Source: BOG-908 sp964247675
GTDB lineage: Bacteria > Pseudomonadota > Alphaproteobacteria > Acetobacterales > Acetobacteraceae
Direction of reading: 5' to 3'
DNA length: 14,320 nucleotides
Assembly: GCA_964247675.1 (NCBI GenBank)
Contig: CAXTVW010000088.1
Coordinates: 1-14,320 of the forward strand
This document shows positions 6,062-13,917 of the stretch, piece after piece (positions within the stretch are counted from its first letter, which is position 1; the number at the start of each line of letters is the position of its first letter). A program made the translations under genes and the position numbers. Under the pieces are notes generated by a model, which worked only from the letters and a program-made list of their open reading frames with translations, was not told where the DNA came from and did not search any database.

Positions 6062-8740
6062 TTAGCTTCTCCCCAGCGCGATCAGGTTGGCGACCAACCC
6101 CGTCCAGCCGGTTTGGTGCATGGCGCCGAGGCCCCGGCCTGTCTCGCCGTGGAAGTGTTCGGGGAACATCAGGTTGTCGCGGAAGGCTGGGTCGGTGGCC
6201 AGCAGGGTGGCGTCGCCCCAGAAGGGGCGGCGGTTGGCGGCGTTTGGGAGGAAGAGGCTGATCAGGCGGCGGGAGAGTTCCTGGGCGATTTCTTTGAGGG
6301 AGGCGGTTTGGTTGGAGCCTGGGGGGAAGTCCACGCGGAAGTCGTCGCCGTAATAGCTGTGGAAGGTTAGCAGCGCTTCGATGAGGAGGACGTTGATGGG
6401 GAACCAGATGGGGCCGCGCCAATTGGAGTTGCCGCCGAAGAGGGGGCGTTCGGCTTCGCCGGGTTCGTAGCCGATGCGGAAGTTCTGGCCGTCGACGGCG
6501 AGGTCGAAGGGGTGGTCCTTGTAGGCGCGCGAGAGGGAGCGGATGCCGTGGTCGGATAGGAACTCGGCGGGGTCCAGGGCGCGGGCGAGGAGGCATTTGA
6601 GGCGGTGGCCGCGCAGCAGGGAGAGCAGGTGGCGGGCGCCGTTGCCGGGTTCGGTCCAGTTGGAGACGAGGGCGGCCATCTTGGGGCGGTGGGCGAGGAA
6701 CCAGCGGGCGCGGGCGGCGAAGGTGGGGAGGCGGCGGTAGACGTCCGGCGAGAGGACTTCGACGGCGAACATCGGGATGAGGCCCACGATGGTGCGCAGG
6801 CGGATGGGGAGCTTGCGGCCGTCGGGGAGTGAGAGGACGTCGTAGTAGAAGCTGTCGGTTTCGTCCCAGAGGCCGACGCCCTGGCCGCCCATATCCGTCA
6901 TTACCTGGGCGATGGAGAGGAAGTGTTCGAAGAACTTGGCGGCCATGTCTTCGTAGACGGGTCTGGTGTAGGCGAGCTCGATGGCGATGTGCATCATGTT
7001 GAGCGCGTAGCTGGCCATCCAGGCGGTGCCGTCCGCCTGGTCCATGGTGCCGCCGGTGGGGAGCGGGGCGGAGCGGTCGAAGACGGCGATGTTGTCCAGG
7101 CCGAGGAAGCCGCCCTGGAAGACGTTGCGGCCGCCGGCGTCCTTGCGGTTCACCCACCAGGCGAAGTTCAGCAACAGTTTCTGGAAGAGGCGTTCCAGGA
7201 AGTCGGTGTCCGGCGTGCCGTGCATGGCGCGGTCGGCGGCGTAGACGCGCAAAGCGGCCCAGGCGTGGACGGGGGGGTTGGCGTCGGAGAAGGCCCATTC
7301 GTAGGCGGGGAGCTGGCCGTTGGGGTGCTGGTACCAGTCCTGGGTGAGGAGGAGGAGCTGGTGTTTGGCGAAGTCGGTGTCGACCAAAGCGAGCGTGGTG
7401 GTCTGGAAGGCCAGGTCCCAGGAGGCGTACCAGGGGTACTCCCATTTGTCCGGCATGGAGATGATGTCGGCGTTGTTGAGGTGTTTCCAGTCCGCGTTGC
7501 GGGTGCGGCCGGCGGGGGGCGGGGGTTGGAGGGGGTCGCCTTCGAAGGCGCGGGCTACGTCGTAATGGTAGAATTGTTTCGACCATAGCATGCCGGCGAG
7601 CGCCTGGCGCTGGACGAGGCTTTCGGCGGGGGAAATGCCTTGCTGGAGGGCTTCGTAGAATTCGTCGGCTTCGGCGCGGCGGCGGGCGACGATGCCATCG
7701 AAATCGTCGAAGCCGGCATGGGTCTGGTCGGCGGGGCGGAGGCGCAGGCGGACGCTGGCGGTGCCGTGCGGGGGGATTTCGAGGATGCGGTGGAAGGCGG
7801 CCTTGCTGCCGGCGTCGGGGCGGGTTGCGGAGGCGTCGTTGTGGATGACCGCGTCGTTGATGCCGTCCTTGAAGGGGCCGGGGGCTTGCGTGCCGTAGAG
7901 GCGGCGGACGTTGGTCTCGTTTTCGCAGAACAGGACGGGGCCTTCGCCGTCGGCATCCAGGCGCATGTCCGCCATGGCGGTGCGGTGGGCGAGGAGCCGG
8001 CCGTCTGGCTGGAGGGTGATGCGGGCGCGCTGGAGGTTTGGGGACCAGGACCAGGTGTTGCGGGCCCAGAGATGGGGGAGGACGTGGAGGGTGGCCGGGG
8101 CGTCGGCGCGGTTCTGCACGGTGATGCGCATGAGGACGTCGTCGGTGTCCGCCTTGGCGTATTCCACGGTGACGTCGAAGTATCGGTTGTCGTCGAAGAC
8201 GCCGGTGTCGTGGAGTTCGTATTCGCGGTCCAGGGTGCCGCGGCGGGCGTTTTCGGCGACGAGCTGGGTGTAGGGGAAGGCGGATTGGGGGTATTTGTAG
8301 AGCATGCGCATGTAGGAATGCGTGGGCGTGGCGTCGGTGTAGCAGTAGTGCTCCTTCACGTCCTCGCCGTGGTTGCCTTCGCCGTTGGTGAGGCCGAACA
8401 GGCGTTCCTTCAGGATGGCGTCCTGGCCGTTCCATAGGGCCAGGCCCAGGCACCAGCGCAGGTGTTCGTCGGCGAAGCCGGCCAGGCCGTCCTCGCCCCA
8501 GCGGTAGGCCTGGCTGCGGGCGTGGTCGTGCGGGAGGTAGTCCCAGGCGTTTCCGCCAGGGCTGTAGTCCTCGCGGACGGTGCCCCATTGGCGGTCACTG
8601 ACGTAGGGGCCCCAGCGGCGCCAGCCGGCGCCGCGGCGGATGGCGAGCAGGCGCTGGCCTTCGGCGGTGCGCAGGAGGGCGGCGGGTTCGGTGGTGCCGG
8701 GCGCCGAGGCACTCAGTCCTGTCGTGGCCGGCTGTGTCAT
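6062..8740 (-). CDS. GH63/MGH1-like glucosidase
   Basis: 892 residues from the ATG at 8740. That ATG overlaps the upstream stop as ATGA (8737-8740), and this coupling is why I prefer it to the in-frame GTG at 8788. The sequence resembles bacterial 'MGH1-type glycoside hydrolase/glucosidase' proteins of the GH63 group, predicted (alpha/alpha)6-barrel exo-glucosidases. Landmarks: GPYVSDRQWGTVREDYS (44-60), GEDVKEHYCYTDATPTHSY (125-143), SWDLAF (440-445, whose Asp442 is a candidate general acid), WDETDSFYYD (625-634), NSNWRGPIWFPIN (771-783) and HGETGRG (864-870). No signal peptide is seen, so it is probably cytoplasmic. It is the last gene of a three-gene operon, directly behind a debranching enzyme, which suggests alpha-glucan or oligosaccharide trimming. 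The substrate is not deducible from the sequence. Confidence 0.88.
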   Translation of the reverse strand: MTQPATTGLSASAPGTTEPAALLRTAEGQRLLAIRRGAGWRRWGPYVSDRQWGTVREDYSPGGNAWDYLPHDHARSQAYRWGEDGLAGFADEHLRWCLGLALWNGQDAILKERLFGLTNGEGNHGEDVKEHYCYTDATPTHSYMRMLYKYPQSAFPYTQLVAENARRGTLDREYELHDTGVFDDNRYFDVTVEYAKADTDDVLMRITVQNRADAPATLHVLPHLWARNTWSWSPNLQRARITLQPDGRLLAHRTAMADMRLDADGEGPVLFCENETNVRRLYGTQAPGPFKDGINDAVIHNDASATRPDAGSKAAFHRILEIPPHGTASVRLRLRPADQTHAGFDDFDGIVARRRAEADEFYEALQQGISPAESLVQRQALAGMLWSKQFYHYDVARAFEGDPLQPPPPAGRTRNADWKHLNNADIISMPDKWEYPWYASWDLAFQTTTLALVDTDFAKHQLLLLTQDWYQHPNGQLPAYEWAFSDANPPVHAWAALRVYAADRAMHGTPDTDFLERLFQKLLLNFAWWVNRKDAGGRNVFQGGFLGLDNIAVFDRSAPLPTGGTMDQADGTAWMASYALNMMHIAIELAYTRPVYEDMAAKFFEHFLSIAQVMTDMGGQGVGLWDETDSFYYDVLSLPDGRKLPIRLRTIVGLIPMFAVEVLSPDVYRRLPTFAARARWFLAHRPKMAALVSNWTEPGNGARHLLSLLRGHRLKCLLARALDPAEFLSDHGIRSLSRAYKDHPFDLAVDGQNFRIGYEPGEAERPLFGGNSNWRGPIWFPINVLLIEALLTFHSYYGDDFRVDFPPGSNQTASLKEIAQELSRRLISLFLPNAANRRPFWGDATLLATDPAFRDNLMFPEHFHGETGRGLGAMHQTGWTGLVANLIALGRS

Positions 8741-10641
8741 GCGGCGTCCGTCATCTTGCGTATCCTGATGAGTTCGCCGAGCGACCACGCCTGGAAGGGG
8801 CAGCCGCCGGGGCGGTGTGGGGGGGCGGCGTCGGCCACTTCGGAGACGTGGCCCAGGCCGGCTTCGTCGAGGTGAGCGAGGAGCGGGGCGAGGAAGCGGC
8901 CGCGGGCGGTGGCGCGGGCGGCCGGCGTGTCGTTGCGGACGCGCAGCCAGGCTTGCACGAAGGGGCCCATGAGCCAGGGCCAGACGGTGCCCTGGTGGTA
9001 GGCGCCGTCGCGTTCGAGCGGGGTGCCGCGGTAGTGGGGGCGATAGGCGGGGTCTGCGGGCGAGAGGGTGCGCAGGCCGAGCGGGGTCAGGAGGTCGGAT
9101 GCCACGGCATCGACGACGGCGCGGGCGGCGGGGCCTTCGAGCAGGGGGTATGGAAGGCCGCCGACGGCGAAGATCTGGTTCGGGCGGATGGAGGCGTCTG
9201 TTCGGCCGGGGACGTGGTCTGCGTCCACCACGTCAGGCAGGTTGCCGGCTTGCGGTTGGAAGCGTTGGGCGAAGCTGGCGGCGGCCTGGTCGGCGAGAGG
9301 GGCCCAGCGCGGGTTCCAGGCGGCGGCGATGCGCAGGGCGCTGTGCCAGAGCGCCTGGATTTCGACCGGCTTGCCGATGCGGGGGGTGACTACCCAGTCG
9401 CCGACCTTGGCGTCCATCCAGGTGAGCTGCTGGCCGGGGATGCCGGCGCGCAGGAGGCCGTCCGTATCGCGGGCGATGTTGAAGCGGGTGCCCTGGACGT
9501 GGCCGTCCAGGATGGCTTCGGCGGCGTGGCGGAGGCGCGGTCCGGTATCCGGGAGCAGGTTGGGGTGTTGGAGGAGCTCATGGGCGGCGACGATGAACCA
9601 GAGGGAGGCGTCGGCGGTGTTGTATTCGGGGGCGCCGCCGTCGGCGAAGCGGTTGGGGAGCATGCCTTCGGAGACCTGGCCGGCCCAGGCCAGGAGGACG
9701 GATTCGGCTTCGGCGATGCGGCCGGTGCCGAGGAGGAGGCCGCGCATGGCGATGAAGGTGTCGCGGCCCCAGTCGGTGAACCAGGGATAGCCGGCGATCA
9801 GGGTGGCGCCCTGGGCGCGGTCGACTAGGTAGGCCTGGGCGGCGCGGGCCAGCTGGTCGGTGAGGGCTGCCCTGCGCGTGGCTTCGGCGGCGAACACGCG
9901 GGCGGCGTGGGGGGCGGCGCGGACGGACAGGCCGTCACCCTGGCGCAGCACCATGACCATATCGGGGGAGTGGGGGCCGCCGGGCCAGGTGAAGACGCCG
10001 GGGCTGGCCAGGTCCTCGGTGCAGTCGAGGCCGCGGTCCTGTTCCTCGGTGTAGAGGAACTGCCTGTACCAGCTTGGGTCATGCCGGTAGGTGGCGTTGG
10101 TGAGGCAGGCGATGGCCGGGCGGCCGGGATAGGGGCGCCAGGTGACGTTGCCGGAAGCGGTGGCGGCGGTGAAATCCATGGCGGCGTTTTCGTGGGTGAG
10201 CGCGTGGTAGTCGCGCACCGAGAGCAGCGGGCGGACGTGCAGGATGGCGTCGGGGGCGTCGCAGCGCCAGCGCAGGACGGTGTCGCCGCCTGCCGGATCG
10301 ACCAGGATCTCCTGCGTGATCGTGCCGCCGCCGGCGAGGCGGAAGCGCCAGGTGGGCCACGGGGTAGCGGAGAAGCCGAGGCGGAACGGTGCCGTGTCCG
10401 GGTGGATTGTGTCGGGGGTGTAATGCTGGCTGCTGATCGGGGTAAGGGCGTCCCCCTGTTCGACCCAGGCCTCGATGCCGTTGACCAGGACCATGCGGCC
10501 GGTGGGCGGCGTGGTGCTGGTCAGCAGGAGGGCGTGATAGCGGCGCGTGCGTGGGCCGGCGACGGTGCCGGAGGCGAAGCCGCCAAGTCCGTCCGCCTCC
10601 AGCCATTCCGCCCGGACGGGATCGCCTGGGTCAGCCGGCAT
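8737..10641 (-). CDS. Amylo-alpha-1,6-glucosidase (GH133-type glycogen debranching enzyme)
   Basis: 634 residues. The N-terminal GDE_N-type domain opens with EWLEADGLGGFASGTVAG (12-29) and RRYHALLL (33-40). The C-terminal (alpha/alpha)6 domain shows GYPWFTDWGRDTFIAMRGLL (284-303), EYNTADASLWF (339-349), TWMDAKVGDWVVTPR (407-421), IRPNQIFAV (485-493) and YHQGTVWPWLMGP (548-560). These are hallmarks of bacterial and archaeal debranching enzymes that cleave alpha-1,6 glucosyl branches in glycogen-like polymers. Length is normal. The start ATG (10639-10641) lies inside the end of the upstream DUF4239 gene (11-base overlap), and the stop overlaps the next start as ATGA, so all three genes are probably co-transcribed and translationally coupled. 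No signal peptide is visible, which fits a cytoplasmic enzyme. Confidence 0.93.
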   Translation of the reverse strand: MPADPGDPVRAEWLEADGLGGFASGTVAGPRTRRYHALLLTSTTPPTGRMVLVNGIEAWVEQGDALTPISSQHYTPDTIHPDTAPFRLGFSATPWPTWRFRLAGGGTITQEILVDPAGGDTVLRWRCDAPDAILHVRPLLSVRDYHALTHENAAMDFTAATASGNVTWRPYPGRPAIACLTNATYRHDPSWYRQFLYTEEQDRGLDCTEDLASPGVFTWPGGPHSPDMVMVLRQGDGLSVRAAPHAARVFAAEATRRAALTDQLARAAQAYLVDRAQGATLIAGYPWFTDWGRDTFIAMRGLLLGTGRIAEAESVLLAWAGQVSEGMLPNRFADGGAPEYNTADASLWFIVAAHELLQHPNLLPDTGPRLRHAAEAILDGHVQGTRFNIARDTDGLLRAGIPGQQLTWMDAKVGDWVVTPRIGKPVEIQALWHSALRIAAAWNPRWAPLADQAAASFAQRFQPQAGNLPDVVDADHVPGRTDASIRPNQIFAVGGLPYPLLEGPAARAVVDAVASDLLTPLGLRTLSPADPAYRPHYRGTPLERDGAYHQGTVWPWLMGPFVQAWLRVRNDTPAARATARGRFLAPLLAHLDEAGLGHVSEVADAAPPHRPGGCPFQAWSLGELIRIRKMTDAA

Positions 10642-11419
10642 CGAGCTGGCTCAGAGCGCGCTGGTAGGGTGTAGTGGAGATGCGGAAATCGCCGCGATAG
10701 GGCTGGCTGAGGGCCACGATCAGCACGACGACCAGGGCGCCGGAGGCGGCCAGCGTGGCGGACATCGCCATGTGCATGCGCAGGCTGGGGGCGCCGAGGA
10801 AGGAGCCGGCGCCGACGGTGAGCACGCCGCCCAGCAGGACCACGATCCAGACGATGGACGGCACCTCGTTGGCCGCGGTGGATTGGCGCAGGGCGCGCGC
10901 GTCCTGAAGGCGGGTCAGGGCGGCGACGAGGGCTGCATGGTAGGTGATTTCGGCCGGCATGGACGGGCGGACCAGGGCGGCCTGGCGGTTGAGCGCCGCC
11001 AGCGGCGCCTCGGCGGATTCGTTTGGCTGGCCGACGGCCTGGGCGGGCCATTCGGTGCCCATCACCTGCGCCAGGTAGGCGGCTATGCCGTGGATCAGGT
11101 TGGTGCGGGCGGGGTCCGGCAGGCCGGCGGCGGCGTCCGCCACGTCCCGCGTTATTGCGGCCTCGCTGGCCACCGCGTCGCGTGCCGCGCCGTAGCCCTC
11201 GAAGGTCAGCATGACGACGAAGGCCAGCAGCACGGCGAAGGTGGTGCCGATGACGGCGAACATCGCGGCCGCCACGTCGTTGTGCTGCTGCCTGGTTTCC
11301 TGGCTGATGAGGCGGCTGGCGGTGTATTCCAGGAGGACCGCGGCCAGGATGGCGCCGCCTACGATGAAGAGGGCCTGTAGCCAGGTCGGCAGGGCGTAGA
11401 CCATGTCCGGGCGCATCAT
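10631..11419 (-). CDS. DUF4239 family membrane protein
   Basis: 262 residues from the ATG at 11419. There are four hydrophobic helices (about 14-31, 50-71, 188-206 and 219-238), with a soluble alanine-rich segment between the second and third. The second-helix segment FAVIGTTFAVLLAFVVMLTF (54-73) and the end motif QPYRGDFRIS (239-248) fit the bestrophin-like DUF4239 family, whose function is unknown. The frame stays open to 11497, but that extension is a translation of repeat R3, so I reject it. ATGs at 11419, 11416 and 11404 are all possible and none has a clear SD. It heads the operon with the two glycoside hydrolases and overlaps the second gene by 11 bases. The link to glucan metabolism is by position only. 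Confidence 0.85.
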   Translation of the reverse strand: MMRPDMVYALPTWLQALFIVGGAILAAVLLEYTASRLISQETRQQHNDVAAAMFAVIGTTFAVLLAFVVMLTFEGYGAARDAVASEAAITRDVADAAAGLPDPARTNLIHGIAAYLAQVMGTEWPAQAVGQPNESAEAPLAALNRQAALVRPSMPAEITYHAALVAALTRLQDARALRQSTAANEVPSIVWIVVLLGGVLTVGAGSFLGAPSLRMHMAMSATLAASGALVVVLIVALSQPYRGDFRISTTPYQRALSQLDAG

Positions 11420-11440
11420 GCGGGGGCGTGGGCCAGGGAA

Positions 11441-11486
11441 GGAAGCAAGCAGTCCTTTTTTGCAAAAAAGGACCAAAAAACTTTTT
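11441..11486 (-). repeat. Palindromic repeat copy R3 (subfamily B variant)
   Basis: On the plus strand it reads tail first. Stem GTCCTTTTTT (11452-11461) and AAAAAAGGAC (11464-11473) around GC, flanked by GGAAGCAAGCA and CAAAAAACTTTTT. Relative to R2 and R5 one T-A pair is replaced by C-G. The tail faces the start of the DUF4239 gene about 21 bases away. An extra arm containing CGCATTTGCGGCAGCC continues to about 11509. It forms an inverted pair with R4. Confidence 0.85.
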
Positions 11487-11551
11487 CTACCGCGCATTTG
11501 CGGCAGCCGGGTGCCGCCGGGGAATGGGAGTTGGTTGGATGGTGGGGGAGC

Positions 11552-11597
11552 AAAAGTTTTTTGCTTCTTTTTTTCAAAAAAGAAGGCCTTTCTTGCC
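11552..11597 (+). repeat. Palindromic repeat copy R4 (subfamily A)
   Basis: Stem CTTCTTTTTT (11564-11573) and AAAAAAGAAG (11576-11585) with loop TC, preceded by AAAAGTTTTTTG and followed by GGCCTTTCTTGCC. The tail faces the stop codon of the dienelactone-hydrolase-family gene (11618), 20 bases away. It is the inverted partner of R3, separated by about 66 bases. Confidence 0.88.
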
Positions 11598-11617
11598 TTG
11601 CCCCCCGCTCTTACACA

Positions 11618-12367
11618 TCACGCACACCGATGCAACGTCCGGCCGAACAGCGCGGACACCCAGGACATCGCCTGCAGGAACAGTGCGGAATCGTATCGGG
11701 GACCTTCGTCGCGCAGGAAGGCGTGGGCGGCGTCCACCTCGTGCCATTCGTAGCGGGCGTTGGCTGATTCCAGGCGCTCGCGGAGGAGCTGGCGGCCGGC
11801 GAAGGGGACGTGGGGGTCATGGCGGCCCCAGGTGAACATCGTTTCGGCGCGGAGTTCGGGGAGGCGTGCGAGGGTGTCGTCGCCGCCGGCGCCCAGGGTG
11901 CCGGTGTGGACGTCCGTGGCGTAGAAGCAGGCGGCGGCGAGTACGCGCGGGTCCAGGGCGGCGCGCAGGGCCAGGTGGCCGCCGAGGCAGACGCCCATTG
12001 TGGCGAGGTGGGCGGTGCTGGCGGGGTGGGCGGCGAGGAAGTTTAGGGCGGCGCGGGCGTCGGCATCGTATTGGGCGGTGGTCTTGGTGGTTTTCAGGGC
12101 GTTGCCGCGGTCCGTGCCTGGGGGATCGTAGGCGAGGACTGTGCCGCGGGGTTCGTATTCGTGGTACACTTCGGGCACGGCTACCAGGTAGCCCAGGCCG
12201 GCGACCATGGCGGCGAGGCGGCGTATCGGGGCGGTGACCTGGTAGATTTCGGAGAACAGGAGCACGCCGGGAAAGCGGCCGTCGGCTGCGGGGCGGAAGA
12301 TGTGCGTGCGCATCGGCGTGGCGTCCGGGACCGGAATGTCGGTAGCCGCGTCGGTGGTAATTATCAT
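11618..12367 (-). CDS. Dienelactone hydrolase family protein
   Basis: 249 residues with an alpha/beta-hydrolase fold. The DLH-type triad is visible: Cys127 in GVCLGGH (125-131), Asp184 in WGRHDPHVP (180-188) and His215 in DAAHAFLRDEG (212-222). Glu40 in LLFSEIYQ matches the glutamate that controls the nucleophile in carboxymethylenebutenolidase. The physiological substrate cannot be told; many members are general esterase-like enzymes rather than chlorocatechol-pathway enzymes. The ATG at 12367 is chosen because it has an upstream AGGCGGA nine bases away, and because the frame beyond it (to 12457) is a translation of repeat R5. The gene is divergent from the flavin oxidoreductase gene and followed by repeat R4. 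No signal peptide. Confidence 0.92.
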   Translation of the reverse strand: MIITTDAATDIPVPDATPMRTHIFRPAADGRFPGVLLFSEIYQVTAPIRRLAAMVAGLGYLVAVPEVYHEYEPRGTVLAYDPPGTDRGNALKTTKTTAQYDADARAALNFLAAHPASTAHLATMGVCLGGHLALRAALDPRVLAAACFYATDVHTGTLGAGGDDTLARLPELRAETMFTWGRHDPHVPFAGRQLLRERLESANARYEWHEVDAAHAFLRDEGPRYDSALFLQAMSWVSALFGRTLHRCA

Positions 12368-12431
12368 GGCATTCGATCCGCCTGCGTAGATGCTTTCAGA
12401 ATAATCCGAAGCTTTCGAGCAGCGGAGTAGT

Positions 12432-12476
12432 AAAAGTTTTTTGGTTCTTTTTTTCAAAAAAGAACTGCTTGCTTCC
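12432..12476 (+). repeat. Palindromic repeat copy R5 (subfamily B) in a divergent promoter region
   Basis: Stem GTTCTTTTTT (12444-12453) and AAAAAAGAAC (12456-12465) with loop TC, preceded by AAAAGTTTTTTG and followed by TGCTTGCTTCC. It lies between two divergent starts (12367 and 12491) and its tail faces the plus-strand start 14 bases away. A transcript-end role is therefore unlikely for this copy. It may lie in the leader of the oxidoreductase mRNA. Confidence 0.87.
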
Positions 12477-12478
12477 TT

Positions 12479-12482
12479 GAGG
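12479..12482 (+). promoter_or_regulatory. Shine-Dalgarno site of the flavin oxidoreductase gene
   Basis: GAGG lies eight bases before the ATG at 12491 and just two bases beyond the end of repeat R5. An out-of-frame ATG at 12483 is too close to the SD to compete. Confidence 0.6.
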
Positions 12483-12490
12483 ATGCCTGG

Positions 12491-13486
12491 ATGCTCGAAA
12501 CACTAGCAGAACGTTTGACCCTACCGTGCGGCGCCACGCTGCCGAACCGGTTAGCGAAAGCCGCGATGACGGAAAGGCTGGCGGACAGCGCGGGCCGGCC
12601 GACGCCAAGGCTGGAGCGGCTGTATCGGGCGTGGAGCGAGGGTGGGGCGGGGTTGTTGCTGACGGGCAACGTGATCGTCGATCGGCATCATCTGGAGGCG
12701 CCGGGCAACGTGGTGCTGCAGGGTGAGCAGGATGGCGAGGCGCGGGCTGCGTTCAAGCGCTGGGCGGCGGCGGCGAGCGTTGGCGGCAACCAGGTTTGGA
12801 TGCAGCTTTCGCATGCGGGCCGGCAGACGCAGAAGATGGTCAATCCCACGCCGCGGGCGCCGTCCGCGGTGACGCTTGGGTTGCCTGGCGGGCAGTTCGG
12901 GTTGCCGGTGGCGCTGACGGAGCCGGAGATACTGGCGCTGGTGGCGGCGTTCGGCGCGGCGGCGACGGTTGCGCGGGAGACGGGGTTCCACGGCGTGCAG
13001 ATACATGGCGCGCATGGGTATCTGATCAGCCAGTTCCTCTCGCCGCGGGCGAACCAGCGGCAGGATGGCTGGGGCGGTGACCTGGCGGGGCGGGCGCGGT
13101 TCCTGCTGGAGGTGACGAAGCATGTGCGGGCGTGCGTGGGGGCGGATTTCCCGGTGTCGGTGAAGCTAAACTCGGCGGATTTCCAGCGTGGCGGGTTCGG
13201 GTTCGAGGACAGCCAGATCGTGGCCGGGTGGCTGGATGAGGCGGGGGTGGATCTGATCGAGGTTTCCGGCGGAAGTTATGAGCAGCCGGCGATGATGAAC
13301 GTGCCGGGGATGGAGCGCGTGGCCGAGCAGGTGGTGCGCGAGAGCACGCTGGCGCGGGAGAGCTACTTCCAGCGGTTTGCGCCGGAGATACGGGCGCAAG
13401 TGGGGCGGGCGAAGCTGATGGTGACGGGCGGGTTCCGCACGGCGGCGGGCATGGCGGCGGCGGTGGCGCAGGACGGGTGGACGTGA
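12491..13486 (+). CDS. Old yellow enzyme-family NADH:flavin oxidoreductase, frameshifted near the C-terminus
   Basis: This frame encodes 331 residues of an FMN-dependent TIM-barrel oxidoreductase. FMN-site and substrate motifs are intact: NRLAKAAMTERLAD (19-32), QLSHAGRQ (105-112), FHGVQIHGAHGYLISQFLSP (166-185, with His172 and His175 at the usual active-site pair), N188 through GWGG (193-196), and LMVTGGFRT (309-317). Family members normally continue through a DVIGLGRPL phosphate-binding segment. Here the frame instead ends with Trp-Thr-stop at 13486, and that segment appears at once in the next frame (13477 onwards). Restoring one base in the G run 13475-13477 would give a 438-residue protein of normal length. 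The start is supported by GAGG eight bases upstream. As read, the product lacks part of the flavin site and is probably inactive, unless the shift is a sequencing error. Confidence 0.9.
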   Translation: MLETLAERLTLPCGATLPNRLAKAAMTERLADSAGRPTPRLERLYRAWSEGGAGLLLTGNVIVDRHHLEAPGNVVLQGEQDGEARAAFKRWAAAASVGGNQVWMQLSHAGRQTQKMVNPTPRAPSAVTLGLPGGQFGLPVALTEPEILALVAAFGAAATVARETGFHGVQIHGAHGYLISQFLSPRANQRQDGWGGDLAGRARFLLEVTKHVRACVGADFPVSVKLNSADFQRGGFGFEDSQIVAGWLDEAGVDLIEVSGGSYEQPAMMNVPGMERVAEQVVRESTLARESYFQRFAPEIRAQVGRAKLMVTGGFRTAAGMAAAVAQDGWT

Positions 13487-13806
13487 TCGGGCTGGGGCGG
13501 CCGTTATGCGTGGATGCTGGGGCGGCCGGGCGGTTGCTGCGTGGTGAGGTGGCGGAGCTGGACCGGTGGGAGGGGAAGTTGCGGCTGGGGTCTGGGGTGT
13601 TTGGCGTGGCGTCGCCACTGGCCGCGGTGCGCGCGCTGAACACTTTTGCGGCGCAGGGGTGGTATTACGAGCAGCTGGTGCGGTTGGGGGATACGGGGCG
13701 GGCTGATCCTGGGCTGGGGGTGTTCGCGGCGTTTGTTGCGGATCAGCGGCGTAGCCGGGCTACGGCTCGGGCTTGGCGGGATTCTGGGCAGGGGACCCGG
13801 AGGTAG
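13477..13806 (+). pseudogene. Out-of-frame C-terminal remainder of the flavin oxidoreductase
   Basis: Beginning at 13477 this frame reads VDVIGLGRPLCVDAGAAGRL, the expected continuation of the barrel after AVAQDG in the upstream frame. The 109 residues carry the last FMN phosphate-binding strand and the C-terminal extension. There is no convincing independent start: the GTG at 13477 has only AGGA three bases upstream. I therefore treat it as the broken-off end of the preceding gene. Its TAG (13804-13806) is directly followed by repeat R6, which supports both parts being one transcription unit. Confidence 0.85.
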
Positions 13807-13852
13807 GGCAAGAAAGGCCTTCTTTTTTGAAAAAAAGAAGCAAAAAACTTTT
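13807..13852 (-). repeat. Palindromic repeat copy R6 (subfamily A)
   Basis: On the plus strand it reads GGCAAGAAAGGC, then stem CTTCTTTTTT (13819-13828), loop GA, AAAAAAGAAG (13831-13840), then CAAAAAACTTTT. It begins on the base after the oxidoreductase stop codon, with its tail facing that stop. It is an inverted partner of R7, with no difference visible across their shared 43 bases. Confidence 0.88.
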
Positions 13853-13917
13853 GTTCCCTCGACGCTGCGATGCGTGTGCTCGCTGAGGGCAACCGACTGG
13901 TGCAAATGCGGGGGATC

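Noticed and set aside
5853..8588. 911-residue minus-strand open frame
   Set aside because: Arg/Pro-rich shadow in another frame of the glucosidase gene, which has clear family motifs in its own frame.
8741..8788. Upstream GTG start for the glucosidase gene
   Set aside because: It would add 16 residues lying within the debranching-enzyme gene; the ATGA stop/start overlap at 8737-8740 is a better coupled start.
8734..9828. 364-residue plus-strand frame, and a similar one at 10547-11380
   Set aside because: Antisense shadows of the debranching enzyme and DUF4239 genes; Gly/Ala/Val-rich without domains.
13471..13480. Programmed -1 ribosomal frameshift in the flavin oxidoreductase
   Set aside because: No X-XXY-YYZ slippery heptamer in the right frame and no evident stimulatory structure; a missing G in a G run is simpler.
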